From NCBI GenBank assembly GCA_963575745.1, contig CAUYUJ010007269.1, positions 388,501 to 452,500 on the forward strand: a DNA stretch of 64,000 nucleotides, read 5' to 3'. This document shows, in pieces, positions 1 to 11,599 of the stretch. Position numbers and translations under genes: made by a program. Source of the DNA: Prorocentrum cordatum (Eukaryota; Sar; Dinophyceae; Prorocentrales; Prorocentraceae). Position 1 is the stretch's first letter; every line of letters begins with the position of its first letter. The notes under the pieces are model-generated. The model saw nothing but the letters and a program-made list of their open reading frames with translations. It was not told the origin of the DNA and made no database searches.

Positions 1-155
1 CCAGGAGGGCCCCAACGTGGTCCAACAATCCCCCTGGTAAGCTTCGCTTTGGGTCTGGTCGAGGCCTGGTGCGATTTCTTCAAGAGTTTGTGTCCAGCCT
101 TACTGGCGATCCCAAGAGAGGCCCCAGGAGGCTCCCCGAGGGAGGCTCCCAGGAC

Positions 156-306
156 TGCAGGAGGAGGAGGAGGAGGAGGAGGAGGAGGAGGAGGAGGAGG
201 AGGAGGACAGGAGGAGGAGGAGAAGGAAGAGAGGAGGAGGAGAGGAGGAGGAGGAGAGGAGGAGAGGAGGAGGAGGAGGAGGACAGGAGGAGGAGGAGAA
301 GGAGCA
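156..306. repeat. GGA/AGG triplet microsatellite
   Basis: Nearly uninterrupted GGA repeat with a few GAGA interruptions. It is open in several frames, giving poly-Gly, poly-Arg and poly-Glu on this strand and poly-Leu/Ser/Pro on the other. These are repeat artefacts and not proteins. Confidence 0.95.
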
Positions 307-594
307 CAGGAAGCCCCCTTCGACGGCACAGGCCCGGAGAGCGCCCGCTGCTGACCGACCGCGGCCTCCCGGAGCCAGGCCGGCCTTGGAGAGGGCCCCT
401 CGCCGGCCCAGGTCGGCCCCAGCACGGCCCCGCGGCGGCCGCAAGAGGCCCCCCCCAGACAGCCACGACGGCCGCAAGGCTGCCCCAGAGGAGCCCAAGG
501 CATCCCCAAGATGGCCCAACGGGGCTCGGCGATTGCCACTCGAAAGAGGTGAAGACGAACGGCGTCACATGTGACGCCCGTCCTCTTCCTCCAC
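307..594. other. No gene seen: GC-rich CAAGAGGCCCC-type repeat DNA
   Basis: Degenerate short repeats of the CCCCAAGAGGCC kind seen again near 6.7, 13.8, 51.1 and 60.1 kb. No recognisable coding sequence. Confidence 0.6.
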
Positions 595-631
595 CATTCT
601 CATCGTCATCGCCACCGCCACCACCACCACC

Positions 632-689
<58 letters not shown>

Positions 690-700
690 CCACCACCACC

Positions 701-760
<60 letters not shown>

Positions 761-776
761 GTCGTCGTCGTCGTCG

Positions 777-808
<32 letters not shown>

Positions 809-960
809 GTCATCGTCATCGTCATCGTCATCATCATCATCATCACCACCACCTCCACCATCACCATCACCATCACCACCATCACCATCACCATCCACCA
901 CGATCATCATCGTCATCACCATCATCTTCCGCCTGCTCATCACCATCACCGCGATCATAA
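595..960. repeat. CAT/CAC triplet microsatellite
   Basis: Blocks of CAC, CAT and CGT triplets in succession. One plus-strand frame reads almost pure histidine and the opposite strand reads poly-Asp or poly-Met. The block structure suggests replication slippage from several seed variants. Confidence 0.95.
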
Positions 961-1356
961 TCGCTATCAAGACCATCATGTGGTTCACCCCTCTCGTACG
1001 CCGCAATCCGGCTCCTCGTTTTCTAATGCTCTTCATGGCCTGTCTCTCTCTCTCTCTTCTCTTCCCCGTCTTTTTCATCATACTCATTACCACGACACTT
1101 TCCAACACAAACCCGGCGCGGGACAGCATGATAAATGTTCTGCTTCTTCCAAGCCTGGAAACATGAGGTGTCATGCGTTACGGGTTGCTGTCAATTCCAA
1201 CCCAATGTGCTGGGCTGGCACGGTGGCAGAACTTGCCGCAGGAGGCTGGACATAACCTGGATGCGTAAACATAAATGACAGATTTAGGAATCTAAGACGC
1301 TTGCGCGATTGTGGGCGCGAGCGGGGAAAAGAGCACGCCAGAGAGAAGTCAAAACA
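961..1356. other. No recognisable gene
   Basis: Ordinary-complexity sequence with short open frames on both strands, none of which I recognise. Codon texture looks random. Confidence 0.5.
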
Positions 1357-1373
1357 CACATACGTAGAGAGAG

Positions 1374-1423
<50 letters not shown>

Positions 1424-1765
1424 CAGGCGGAACAAAGATAGCGGGAGAGAGAGAGAGAGAGACAACGAGAAAGAGAGACAGAGAGAGAGCGGCAGAGAGA
1501 AGGGAGAGGGAAAGGAAGCGGGGAGAAGAGAGAGAGAGAGAGAGAGATAGCGAGAGAGAGAGAGAGAGAAAGGGCAACAGAGCGAGGGAATGGAAGTGGA
1601 ACATCAACGGAAGAGACCGGGAGGGCGGTAAGGGCGAGAGACGGGGACGGGAATCAGAGGAATGAGGAGCAGGGGGGCGGGAAGAGGCGATGTTTTCACC
1701 AGCAGGGAAGAAAGAGAGAGAGAGAGAGAGGTAGAGCGAGAGAGAGAGGACAAGGGATCCCAACC
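1357..1765. repeat. GA dinucleotide-rich microsatellite
   Basis: GAGAGA runs interrupted by AAGA, GGGA and CGGA. The opposite strand reads poly-Ser/Leu, which explains the open frame across it. Confidence 0.95.
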
Positions 1766-2679
1766 CGTTTGTTTCAGTTGGTACAGTACTTGTCCTTCTG
1801 CGTCCCAATTCGTGACGCTCGTGTTGTCGGTGTCGGCCTGGGCGAAGAACTTCTGAGTTCAAGCTTGTCGTACACCCATTCCAGAAGAATGATATGTCAA
1901 GGCAAGCCAGCGATCCTAACATTTCCCACATGCCTTGGCACTCGGTTTCCAAGACATATCAGCCGGTCCCCTTGTGGGGCCATCAGGCTGCGAGGCTTAA
2001 GCTTGCTGCTCCCTGCTCCAATTCAAATTTCCAATGGTCATTGTGATAGTTCTACGTTCTGCTTCCTTTTGTAACTGGTTGAAGTTCGCGCGAGGGGGAA
2101 GCCCCAAAGGACCAAAGGACCTGGTTACCACGCCCGGATCGCGCTCTCAGGTAAAACTACATGGGATTCGCGCCCCCTAGGCCATAATCCTTGGTACATT
2201 GCGCAATCTTCGCTTCCACGAGGCTACAAGCCCTCGTCAATTACACACATGTTGTCCCTGAGGTTACACACCCTCGTAAAGTACACGATATTCGCATTTC
2301 CGAGGCAACAAACCCTAGTAAATTATACGTGGCACCCCGCAGATGCGGATAAGAGTGAGGGGGCAGTGGGGACGTCGACAGTTTGCCAGACTCCAGAGAA
2401 GCCCGCCGCAGGCGCCAAACTTTTATAAGTTATGCAACGAGCCCGCCGCAAGCGCCGATTTTTTCGTTAAACCAATGTGTGTAGGTGGCGGGTGGGTCGC
2501 TGTTGGATCGCGGGTGTAGAGAGCAGAAAATCCACCCCATAATAATCACCCCGACAAGCGAAGCCGTTTAGTAAACGCACACAAGGAATGAATCGATTAG
2601 GGCAGGGCTGTTTAGCCAACGCCGCCTAGGGCCGTTTAGTAAACGTCAATTGTCGGGTCCGGGTGGTCTTTCTTCCCTT
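1766..2679. other. No recognisable gene; satellite fragments at 2190-2335
   Basis: Mostly unique sequence with no gene I can support. At about 2190-2335 there are three to four short units with the pattern gAGGcTACAagCCCTcgTaaATTac, related to satellite tracts near 6.6, 33.2 and 50.8 kb. Confidence 0.45.
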
Positions 2680-3108
2680 GAGGTTGGGTCGCGTGGTGGG
2701 TCGCGGTTGGGTCGCGTGGTGGGTCGCGGGTGGGTCGCGGGGTGGATCGCGGGTGGGTCGCGGGGTGCGTCGCGGGTGGGTCGCGGGGTGGGTCGCGGGG
2801 TGGGTCGCGGGGTGGGCGGAGTCGCGGGTGGTCGCGGGTGAGGTCGCGGGGTGGGTCGCGGGGGGTCGCGGGGTGGGTCGCGGGTGGGTCGCGGGAAGGG
2901 TCGCGGGTGGGTCGCGGATGGGTCGCGGGGTGGGTCGCGGGGTGGGTCGCGGGGTGGGTCGCAGGGTGGGTTGCGGGTGGGTCGCGGGTGGGTCGCGGGA
3001 TGGGTCGCGGGGTGGGTCGCGGGTTGGGTCGCGGGGTGGGTCGCGGGGTGGGTCGCGGGTTGGGTCGCGGGGTGGGTCGAGGGGTGGGTCGCGGGTGGGT
3101 CGCGGGTG
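2680..3108. repeat. 11-12-bp GGGTGGGTCGC minisatellite
   Basis: About 38 head-to-tail units of GGGTGGGTCGC, many with one extra G. All frames stay open because no unit makes a stop codon; the minus strand reads Pro-Thr-Arg-Asp repeats. The G-runs on one strand could support G-quadruplex folding. Confidence 0.95.
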
Positions 3109-3117
3109 GGACGACGA

Positions 3118-3925
3118 CGACAACAACAAGAACAACAACAACAGTAATTACTAGCACGTGGGGACACACCGTTCTCACCAGTGCCAGGGTTTTCATAGGA
3201 GGCGGGCAATACCCCCCCTTTGTGGGGGGGCCGGTTCAAGCTCTACCAAATTTCCAAACGACTCTTCGCCACCACCCACACCCAGCTTCCCGCCCTATGA
3301 CGTTCGGACACTTCACTTCGTGGCATGCGGACGACCGTGGCTACTATTCAGGGCCCCGCGGCCGACGACGACGGCGTGCGCGCGCGAAGAAAAAACGAAT
3401 GTGTCCCGCATGGTATTATTTGACAGGGATGATGGCCCTGGCAGGTGCGCAACCGTTGTTGCAGAAGTTCGAAAAAGTTGCTCGCAAAAACCCGTTTGCC
3501 AGCAAAGAGTAAAAAGTGTTGGGTTTCCTACGAATCCGCAAGAGCGCGCGGGATGAACTTTTGATATATATATTTTTTGTGAAAAAACATTGTTTTTTTA
3601 TGTTTTTATGTTAAAATCGCTACGAAAACTAAGGTTTTGGAAGGATTTCGTCTTGCGCGCGCGAATGTCCACTCTACCTTATCTGTTGCAAGGGATTCTT
3701 GAAGTTTGGTTATGTTAGAACAAGAAATGTCAACTTTAGCTTATTTTTTGCAAGGGAAAACCGATCGTAACAACACAACCGGATCTGGTACACATCGTTT
3801 TGCCTGAGACTTTCTCACGAAAATGATGAAAATGAGGCTGCGGCCTAGGCGCGGCGGGGGGGCCGCGCACCAGGGGTCCCAACAATAATTATTCTTAAGA
3901 AGAAATAATGTTCAACAACAGCCGC
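3118..3925 (+). repeat. Left arm of foldback element
   Basis: Matches the reverse complement of 5550-6236 in collinear order: CACGTGGGGACAC, the CCAGGGTTTTCATA block, CCCGCCCTATGACGTTCGG, the GGGTTTCCTAC block, a T-rich stretch around 3560-3620, CCTTCCAAAACC (complement), AACCAAACTTCAAGAAT (complement) and the AATAATTATT inner end. Confidence 0.85.
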
Positions 3926-4150
3926 AGCAACAGCAGCAGCAACAACAGCAACAATCACAACACAACAACAAGACCAACAACAACAACATGAGCAACAACA
4001 ACAACAACAGCAGCAGCAGCAACAGCAGCAACAACAACAACAACACCAACACCAACACCACCACCAACAACAGCAAAAACAACAACACCACCAACAATAA
4101 CAATAACAACAACATCAACAACAACAGCAGCAGCAACAACAACAATCATT
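3926..4150. repeat. CAA/CAG triplet array inside foldback element
   Basis: CAACAACAGCAGCAA-type repeat reading poly-Gln/Asn/Thr on the plus strand. It starts at the inner edge of the left arm. Confidence 0.9.
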
Positions 4151-4419
4151 TGAATACTGTTCGCCCTTATCTGCTCGTCTGTCCAATAACGCGTATTTCC
4201 TAAACCCTCCGGCCTCTTCGTCTTCGATCGAACCCCTTTTGGGGGGTATACCTTTCTTCCCTGCAGGCCGGGCCCCGGCAAGCGACGAGGCGGCCGCGGA
4301 CCGTCGGCCTGGCCAGCGGCAGCGCTGATCGGCGGGGCGGCCGCGGACCGTCGACCCGACCCCAAGAGGGACGGACAGGGGACCGACCACGACGACGACG
4401 ACGACGTCGACGACGACGC

Positions 4420-4450
<31 letters not shown>

Positions 4451-4479
4451 CGAAAGCGAGAGCGAGAGAGAACGACAGC
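4151..4479. other. Internal spacer of the foldback element with CGA run
   Basis: GC-rich sequence with no recognisable gene. Positions 4388-4450 are a CGA/ACG triplet run. Confidence 0.5.
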
Positions 4480-5250
4480 AGGGCCACGAAGGACACGAAG
4501 TAGGCCACGAAGGGCGACAGCGGGGACACGAAGGGAATGCGTATGGGGCCACGAAGAGCGCGAACGAGCGGGGGCCACGAAGGGCAGATAATGCGGGGCC
4601 GCAGAAAGCAACGATGGGGCCACTGAGGGTAGCAACTGGGCCACGTAGGACAGTGAGGGGGCCACAGACGTCGACAGCGGGGCCACGAAGGGCATGCACA
4701 TGGGGCCACAATGGGCGCGAACGAGCGGGGGCCACGAAGGGCATACGTATGTCGGGCCGCGGAGGGCAAGGACGGGGCCACTGAGGGCAGCAACGGGGCC
4801 ACGAAGGGCAGCGAGGGGGCCACGAAGGGCGACAGAGGGGCCACGAAGGGCATGCATATGGGGCCACTACGGGCGCGGACGAGCAGGGGCCACGAAGGGC
4901 ATACATATATGGGGCCACGAAGGGCAGAGAGGGGGCCACGAAGGGCTGCAACGGGGCCACGAAGGGGACCGAGGGGGCCAAGAAGAGCTGCAACGGGGCC
5001 ACGAAGGGCTGCAACGGGGCCACGAAGGGCAGCGAGGGGGGGCCACGAAGGGCTGCAACGGGGCCACGAAACAACGCGAGAGGGCCGCGAAGGGCTGCAA
5101 CGGGGCCACGAAACAAAGAGAAGGGGCCACGAGGGGCTGCAACGGGGCCACGAAACAAAGCGAGTGGGCCACGAAGGGCTGCAACGGGGCCACGAAACAA
5201 AGCGAAGGGGCCACGAAGGGCTGCAACGGGGCCACGAAGGGCAGCGAGAT
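4480..5250. repeat. 15-bp GGGGCCACGAAGGGC minisatellite
   Basis: Dozens of units of GGGGCCACGAAGGGC, many with short inserts such as TGCAAC or AACAAAGCGA. The unit is mostly a multiple of three, so all frames remain open (GHEGLQR on plus, WPRCSPSWP on minus). Higher-order units of about 50 bp appear near 5085-5235. Confidence 0.93.
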
Positions 5251-5264
5251 CCCGATTCCTAGGT

Positions 5265-5548
5265 AATCTGTGAAGGAGTCCTAAGCGTGAGCGCGACTCG
5301 TGGGTGCCTGGGTGTTGGGAGCGCGGCGCTCGAGCAAATTGCAGGAAATTCCAACGCAAGAGCGCTATTCGTCAGTAAATTGCAAGCAAGTCTCCAGCGA
5401 GAGCGCGACTCCAGAGCGCCGGAAGAGCGACTCCTGAATCAAGTGTAAGGAATTCCCAAGCGAGAGCGCGAGCCCTGAATAAAATGCGAGGAAGTCTCGG
5501 GCGGGAGCGGGGGTCCTGGCTAAATTATGAGGAAGTCTCAGGCGGGAG
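5265..5548. repeat. Degenerate tandem satellite next to right foldback arm
   Basis: Four to five loose copies of a unit of about 50-60 bp, with the pattern taaATTgcaaGgAAgTCTCcaGCGaGAGCGcGaCTCCTG. Confidence 0.7.
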
Positions 5549-5549
5549 C

Positions 5550-6236
5550 CGTTGTTGTTGAACATTATTACTTCTAAAGAATAATTATTGTTGGGGCCCC
5601 TGGTGCACGGCCCCCTCGCCGCGCCTAGGCCGCAGCCATGTTTTCATCATTTTCGTGAGGAAGTCTCCGGCAAAACGGGTTGGTCCGGATCCGGTTGTTT
5701 TGTTACGGGCGGTTTTCCCTTGCAAAGAACAAAGCAAAGTGGACATTTCTTGTTCTAACATAACCAAACTTCAAGAATCCCTTGCAACAAATAAGGTAAA
5801 GTGGACATTCGCGCGCGCAACACGAAATCCTTCCAAAACCTTAGTGTTCGTAGCGATTTTAACATAAAAACATCAAAAAACCATTTTTTTTGTTTTAAAG
5901 TGTCAAAATTTCATCCCGCGCGCTCTTGCGGATTTGTAGGAAACCCAACACTTTTCTCCCTGCAAATGTTACCACAACAAGTCACTGTACCCATGCGCCA
6001 GTGTAGTAGCCACGGTCGTCCGCAGGCCACGAAGTGAAGTGTCCGAACGTCATAGGGCGGGAAGCTGGGTGTGGGTGGTGGCGAAGAGTCGTTTGGAAAT
6101 GTGGTAGAGCTTGAACCGGCCCCCCCACAAAGTGGGGGTATTGGCGGGCGTCGTATGAAAACCCTGGCACTGGTGAGAACGGAGTGTCCCCACGTGCTAG
6201 TAATTGTTGTTGTTGTTGTTGTTGTTGCTGTTGTTG
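5550..6236 (-). repeat. Right arm of foldback element
   Basis: Reverse-complement partner of 3118-3925. It ends outward in GTT repeats at 6207-6242, and 6237-6380 beyond holds no recognisable gene. Confidence 0.85.
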
Positions 6237-6379
6237 TTGTTGTAACCCGGGGGCCAAGGGCATAGTTTGAGCATCAAGACTTTCCCTGTCAAAAAACAGG
6301 GTGCGAGCGTCGAGGGGCACACTTTGACTAAGAAAAAACAATCTGCACCGGTGGGGGGATCAACCATTTTTTTCAGAAA

Positions 6380-6540
6380 TGAAAACTCAACAACATCAAC
6401 ACCAGCACCAACAACAACAACTACAACAACAATAACAATACCAATCACAATAATAACAACACCAACAACAATAACAGCAACAGCAGCAGCAACAGCAACA
6501 GGAACAGCAACAGCAACAACAACAACAACGACGCAACAAG
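6380..6540. repeat. CAA-rich triplet array
   Basis: ACAACAACA and CAACAGCAGCA tract just outside the right foldback arm. Confidence 0.9.
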
Positions 6541-6599
6541 CAGAATTCTCACCACGAAATCCCTATTCAGCCACGTACGCAAGAACAATGAATGACCGT

Positions 6600-7145
6600 T
6601 CGGCCCCCTCACTCTGACAATATTCGCTTCCGCGAAGCCATAACCTTCGCAAATTGCGCTGTATTCGCATTGCCGAGGCCAAGATTGCTCCAAGGCGCCC
6701 GAAGATGGCACCAAGACGGCCAAAGAGGGCCCAAAGAGGCCCCAAGAGCGCTCCAAGAGGCCTCCAGAGAGAGCCCCAAGAGGCCAACATCGTGGATGTG
6801 ACTAAGGTTTTTGGAAGGTGTTGGCCTTCTCGCATGTTCGGCTTTCCGACGCTCCAAGACGGCCCAAAAGGCTCCCAATGCCGCCCCCAGGCAGCCCAGC
6901 GCTCAAGACGGCCCAAGAGAGCCCCAGACGGCCCCAAGAGGGGCCCAAGCAGGGGACCGCGAGCCGAGCATTTGTGCCCCGAGAAACTCCGAGGAGGCCC
7001 CAAGAAGCCGTCAAGAGGCCCCAATAGGCGCCCAAGACGCGCCCAAGGACCCTCCAAGAGGCCGAAAAGATACCCCACGAGGCCCCAAGAAGCCCCCAAG
7101 AGGCGCCCACACCGCCTCCAAGAGGCCTCCGAGAGGCTCCCCACG
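6600..7145. repeat. CAAGAGGCC-type minisatellite
   Basis: Degenerate 11-12-bp units of CCAAGACGGCCC/CCAAGAGGCCC across 6685-7145, preceded by two 52-bp-class satellite units (6610-6680). The arginine/proline-rich open frames are repeat products. Confidence 0.75.
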
Positions 7146-8174
7146 ACACCCTAACACATATACAAGAGGCCTCAGACCCACAACCCAGGCACGGTGGCGG
7201 GATGGGCGGAAGGCAACTAGGAGAACGCCAACGTCTCAATATGCGCTGATGATTCCTATCCGCCCCCGCATTGTGTTCCCAGGTGCGCCAAGGCAGCGCC
7301 GAGACGCACCGACGCGAGTCTGATACGTCCCATTCTGATCGAGAGGGGGGGAGGGGGCTGGCGGCAGGGGGCGAAGCCCTTACGGATGTAGACATATAAC
7401 ACACATATACACATATGCAAGCACCGGCAATCCGCCCACAATCGAGTTCCATTTGCAATCGCTGAGGCAAGAACGTCATCAGGTCAACACTACACGCTTG
7501 TTCCTTCCCCCGCGTTGCCGCCCAAGCTGTTCTCCTTCCTCCCTCTGGCTCCCAATTGCCACCACGATCTGGAGGCTGTCTCCAGGTGTGTGAAAGCTGA
7601 CGCTCACCCTGCGGATTGTCCAGGATCGGTTGACCAGGGAGACGGGCCAACAATCCAATCAGCCCGGCCACGCTTCTCCCGCTGCTGGTGTCGTCTGTGC
7701 CCTGCTGCACCGGCACTAAGCATCTCGATGCACGCTCGTGTCGGACGAAGGATCACCCCCCACTTCCTCGTTCTGCTCCTCCAGAAACATGTTCGGAGGA
7801 TGAGGGGGCTGAAAAGGAGCAGCACATGCAAAAGTAAGACATCGACAGCGGCAGTGTACGACAACGCCCGCGTCAATGTCGAAGAACACACCACCGATAG
7901 CAGTGGGGGCGACGAAGCCAAAGCCGTCAACGCGAGCAGCAACAGCGATGGACGACCACAGCGGCGGGGCGACGTCCTGCGCAGCGGCGCGGGCGACAAC
8001 ATATCGCCTCTCCCGCTCATCCCCCTGTCTCACTCCTCTTGTCCTCTCATTCATCCTCTTTCGTCCTCCTCATCATTCTCCTCCTCCTCCCCGCCTTAGT
8101 CACCCCCCCGCAGGGCTCCAGGGACGTGTTATCATCCTCACAGTCGTTACCACACTTCTCTTGGCGCAATCATC
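7146..8174. other. No recognisable gene
   Basis: About 1 kb of ordinary-complexity sequence with open frames on both strands (for example 7515-8099 plus and 7604-8020 minus). None shows a motif I recognise. A spliced or degenerate gene cannot be excluded. Confidence 0.4.
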
Positions 8175-8841
8175 CTCGTTGTCACCATCGCCATCATCAT
8201 GAAACTCATGACGAACAAAACCGCCGTCAACAGCAATATCATCATCTGCAACATCATCACCATCATCGTGATCATCATGTTCATCACCACCATCGCCACC
8301 ATCATTATCGTGATCATGGTCATGACCATGCTCATGAACATGGTCAGTATAATCAGCATCATCACCATCATCATCAACACCATCGCCATGTTCATAATCA
8401 TTCTCGTCGCCATCGCCATCGTCAACGTACTCATCACCGTCGACATCAGCACCATCGTCAGCATTATCAATTTCACAGCCATTGTCACCCCATCACCACC
8501 ATCACCATCAGTATCACCGTCATCATCCTCATCATCATCAGCATCATCATCAGCATCATCAGCATCATCATCAACATCATCATTATGAGCAGCAACATCA
8601 TCACTATCACCATCACAACCATCACCACTATCATCAGCATCGTCGTCACCATGATCACAAACACCACCACCATCATCATCAACATTACCATCCCCATCCC
8701 CATCACCATCACCATCAACATCGTCATCAGCATCACCATCATCATTATCGCCATCACCATCACCATCATCATCATTATCACCACCATCATCATCGGCATC
8801 GTCATCGTTATCTGTATGATCATCACCATCATCACCCCCAC

Positions 8842-8894
<53 letters not shown>

Positions 8895-8985
8895 GCATCG
8901 CCAACATCAACAACCACAACATCATCATCGTCATCATCATCACCAACATCAGCATCATCACCATTGTCAGTATCATGCTTGCCCC
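8175..8985. repeat. CAT-type triplet array
   Basis: About 800 bp dominated by CAT, CAC, CGT and CAG triplets. Frames read poly-His on plus and poly-Asp or poly-Met on minus. Confidence 0.95.
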
Positions 8986-9039
8986 TTCCCGTTGGACCCT
9001 CGAGGGTACCGCAAACAAGTTCCAAACATGCTCCTTTTG

Positions 9040-9400
9040 ATCTTCGCCCCCGTTCTCCTCCTCCACATCCTCGACCTCCTGGTCGGCCTGGCCTCTCCTA
9101 CTTCTCCTCCTAATCCTCCTCCTCCCCTCCGCCTCCCGTTCCCTCTTCTCCCCCCGGCACCTCGCATCGTCCTCGTCGTTGTCGTCGTCGTCGTCCTCCT
9201 CCTCCTGCCATTGCCCCTCCCTCTCCCGGCTCCTCTTTCTCCTCCTGCTCCTACCCCCATGACCCCTCTACAACTCCTTATCTAACTCCTTCCCCTCCGC
9301 CCCTCCCAGCTCTTTTTTCCTTCTGTTCCTCCCCCCATCCTCCCCCTACGACTCCTCATCGTATTCCTTCTCCGCCTCCCATCCCCCTCACATCCACAAC
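9040..9400. repeat. CTC-rich pyrimidine tract
   Basis: Imperfect CTCCTC/CCTCCC sequence with a short GTC run at about 9172-9200. No gene seen. Confidence 0.75.
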
Positions 9401-10490
9401 TACTTAACATGGGTACACCTGCTCCCTCTGCCCAGATACTGCCTGTCTTTGCCGTCGCAGTCCTGTATGGTTTTCCACACGAGCGACTGCCTAAAGATGA
9501 GCGTCGACCTTCAGCAATCGGCTGCATCGCTGGCCACATTTAGCGACATGTCTTGAGCCCCCGTCTCGCAGAACGTCGCTCTCGCCGCGTCGCAGGCCGT
9601 GCTCTCGCAACAACCAAAGAGGAGGTCCCGCTGAAATGTTTGCCGCGATTTCGGATTTACATTGAGCTCTCGTCCAACTGTAAGGACTCTCGCCGCAGTG
9701 CATTGGCGGCGCGCGCAAGGGAGTAGGGGGGAGGGGGGAAGGCTTCTCAGAGGCAGGGGTGCTTCTGGGAATCCTTCCTCCCTCTCCCTGCCCCTCTCTG
9801 CGCGTGGCCGATGTACGGAGCTCTCGCCGCTGTGCTGGCAGCACTCCTGTTGTAGCGTTGGCGACATGTGTCGCCGCGCCACTTGTTCTCGACGCGCCCA
9901 AATGGACGACGCCGACACCACGGCAAGCCCACGGCAAGCCCTGCGCCGCGCGCCCCAAGTAATTAGGCGAGGCCGCCACCGCGGCACCCCCCACGACGAA
10001 CCCACCGCGCTCGAGGCGGCGCTTGCCCTGGTGGCCAAAGCGCCCGCCCCAAGACGGACGGCCGCGCGTCGGAACGAGGGGGCGCGGCGACACGCTGAGG
10101 CTCCGCAGCGCCCTCGGTCCCACGGAACGACGCCCTCGCCGCCGCGCCAGCCGCACCACTGCGTCAGCCCCCCGCCGTAGCGCCTGCCGCGTCGGAGGGA
10201 CAACGTGTGCCTGTCGGGGCCCATGCCTCCTTCGACATCGGGCTCTGCGAACCAAAGGCTTCTGACTTCGCGCTTCGCGCTGCGCGAGGCGCGAATACCT
10301 TCGCGCTCTCGCGCCGCCCCCCAAGGTAGAAGAGGAGGATGAAGAGGAACTGGAGCCGAACCGCGAACCGCGAATAACTTCGCGCCCTCGAGGGCGCCCC
10401 TGAAGAAAAGAGGGGGCTCAACCCCATGGGAAGGGATGGGAAAGAGGGGTGGGATGTCAGAGATTGGGCGAGCTCACCAACCCTGCCCAC
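9401..10490. other. No recognisable gene; GGCTTCTCAGA-type inverted-repeat fragment
   Basis: GC-rich sequence with long open frames on both strands, typical of high GC. At 9700-9810 a fragment with CTTCTCAGAGG and flanking poly-purine/pyrimidine arms resembles the 47.8-kb and 19.3-kb elements. Confidence 0.45.
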
Positions 10491-10494
10491 CCCA

Positions 10495-10840
10495 AGGATT
10501 GTGCTGTGCTGTGCTGTGCTGAAATCAGATGTGTCATGCCGCGATGACTTGCGTTGTGCTCTATAGCGTCGTGGATCAAGTCGCACTTGGCACCCGAATC
10601 CTGACCGTACTGATCTGGATCTTCAGCTCGAGCTGCCTGAGTGCATAGCTGGCCTAGGGCTGGTTGCAGTCGACACGTGTGGGACGCTCAATCAGTTCGA
10701 GCTCAAGCTTCGCCTCAATTCCGAAGCGGGACGAGACGACACGGGGCGCAGGGTGCATGGACGCGCCACGGAATGTGCCAGGGGGCGTAAGGGACGTGTC
10801 AGGGGACGTGGCAAGGGACGCGCTACGGAACATGCAAGGA
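10495..10840. repeat. Dispersed repeat, copy 1 (partner at 32755-33085)
   Basis: Begins with TGCTGTGCTGTGCTG, then a CTGATCTGGATCTT block, GAGCTGCCTG, GGTTGcAGT, and a string of GGACGCGCCA/GGGGGCGT units. The same blocks occur in the same order at 32755-33085. Confidence 0.75.
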
Positions 10841-10889
10841 CGCGCCGAGGGGGGCGGGGCATATGCCGTCTTGTTCTCGGGGGTTAGAA

Positions 10890-11515
10890 ACCCACGTGTT
10901 TTCACGCTTGTCCCGATCTGGTGTGTTAGGAAACCGCGTGGTTTCACGTTGGTCCCGGTTTGGCGCGTTATGAACTCTACTGTATGCTTGTCCCGTTCTG
11001 GGGCATTAGGGGCCCACGTGCTTTCACGCATGCCCCGCTCTGGGGCGTCAGAAACCAATGTATTTTCACGCTTGCCCCGTTCTGGGACGTTCGGGGCCTA
11101 CGTGTTTTCACGCGTGTCCCGCTCTGGGGCATTCGGAACCGATGTGTTTTCACGCTTGTCTCGCCCTGGTGCGTCAAGACCCCTCGTGTGTTCACGCTTG
11201 TCCCGTTCGGGGGCGTCAAGGGCCTGTGTATTTTCACGCTTGTCCCGCTCTGGGGCGTTAGGACCCCGCGTGCTTTTACGCTGGCCCTTCCCTGGAGCGT
11301 TGGGAACCACGTGTTGTCACGCATGTCCCGCTCTGGAGCGTTTGGAACCCACGTGCTTTCACTCTTGTCCCACTTTGGGGAGTTCAGAAAACAATTTCAC
11401 TGTTGTCCCGATTTGGGACGTTGGGAACCCACTTTCACGCTTGTCCCGCTTTGGGGCGTTAGGAACCCACGTGTTTTCACGCGTGTCGTGCCCTCGAGCG
11501 TGAGGAATCTGCGCG
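10890..11515. repeat. 42-bp minisatellite, array 1
   Basis: About 15 units of 42 bp containing TTTTCACGCTTGTCCCGCTC, GGGGCGTTAGGAAC and usually CACGTG. Because 42 is a multiple of three, 14-residue periodic peptides are open in several frames (for example VFSRLSRSGALGTH). A second array lies at 14470-14970. Confidence 0.93.
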
Positions 11516-11599
11516 TTTCACAAGCGCTTGGCTTGAAAAATACCCCCCCCTCCCGGAAACCAAAGGGGGGGGGTACCCAAAAAATTCCCGGATAGATCG

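Larger units (their letters stand above)
3118..6236. mobile_element. Foldback-like element with long inverted arms
   Basis: A left arm (about 3118-3925) reappears in inverted orientation at about 5550-6236. The outer ends are AAC/GTT microsatellite next to ACTAGCACGTGGGG, and the inner ends share an AATAATTATTCTT block. Between the arms lie CAA/CAG repeats, a CGA run, a 15-bp minisatellite and a short satellite. The left arm carries about 130 bp that the right arm lacks (around 3350-3490). No transposase frame is visible, so this is probably non-autonomous. It could also be an inverted segmental duplication. No target-site duplication can be defined because the ends merge into microsatellite. 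Confidence 0.8.

Noticed and set aside
571-960. Poly-histidine protein
   Set aside because: Product of a CAT/CAC microsatellite with no non-repetitive coding sequence attached.
2636-3196. Pro-Thr-Arg-Asp repeat protein
   Set aside because: Three frames of the GGGTGGGTCGC minisatellite are open equally, so openness is a property of the repeat.
4115-5359. Protein with repeated FVAPLQP units
   Set aside because: Reverse reading of the 15-bp GGGGCCACGAAGGGC minisatellite; no non-repeat core.
10890-11515. CRISPR-like array of 42-bp repeats
   Set aside because: Units are contiguous with no unique spacers, in a eukaryotic context; it is a minisatellite.
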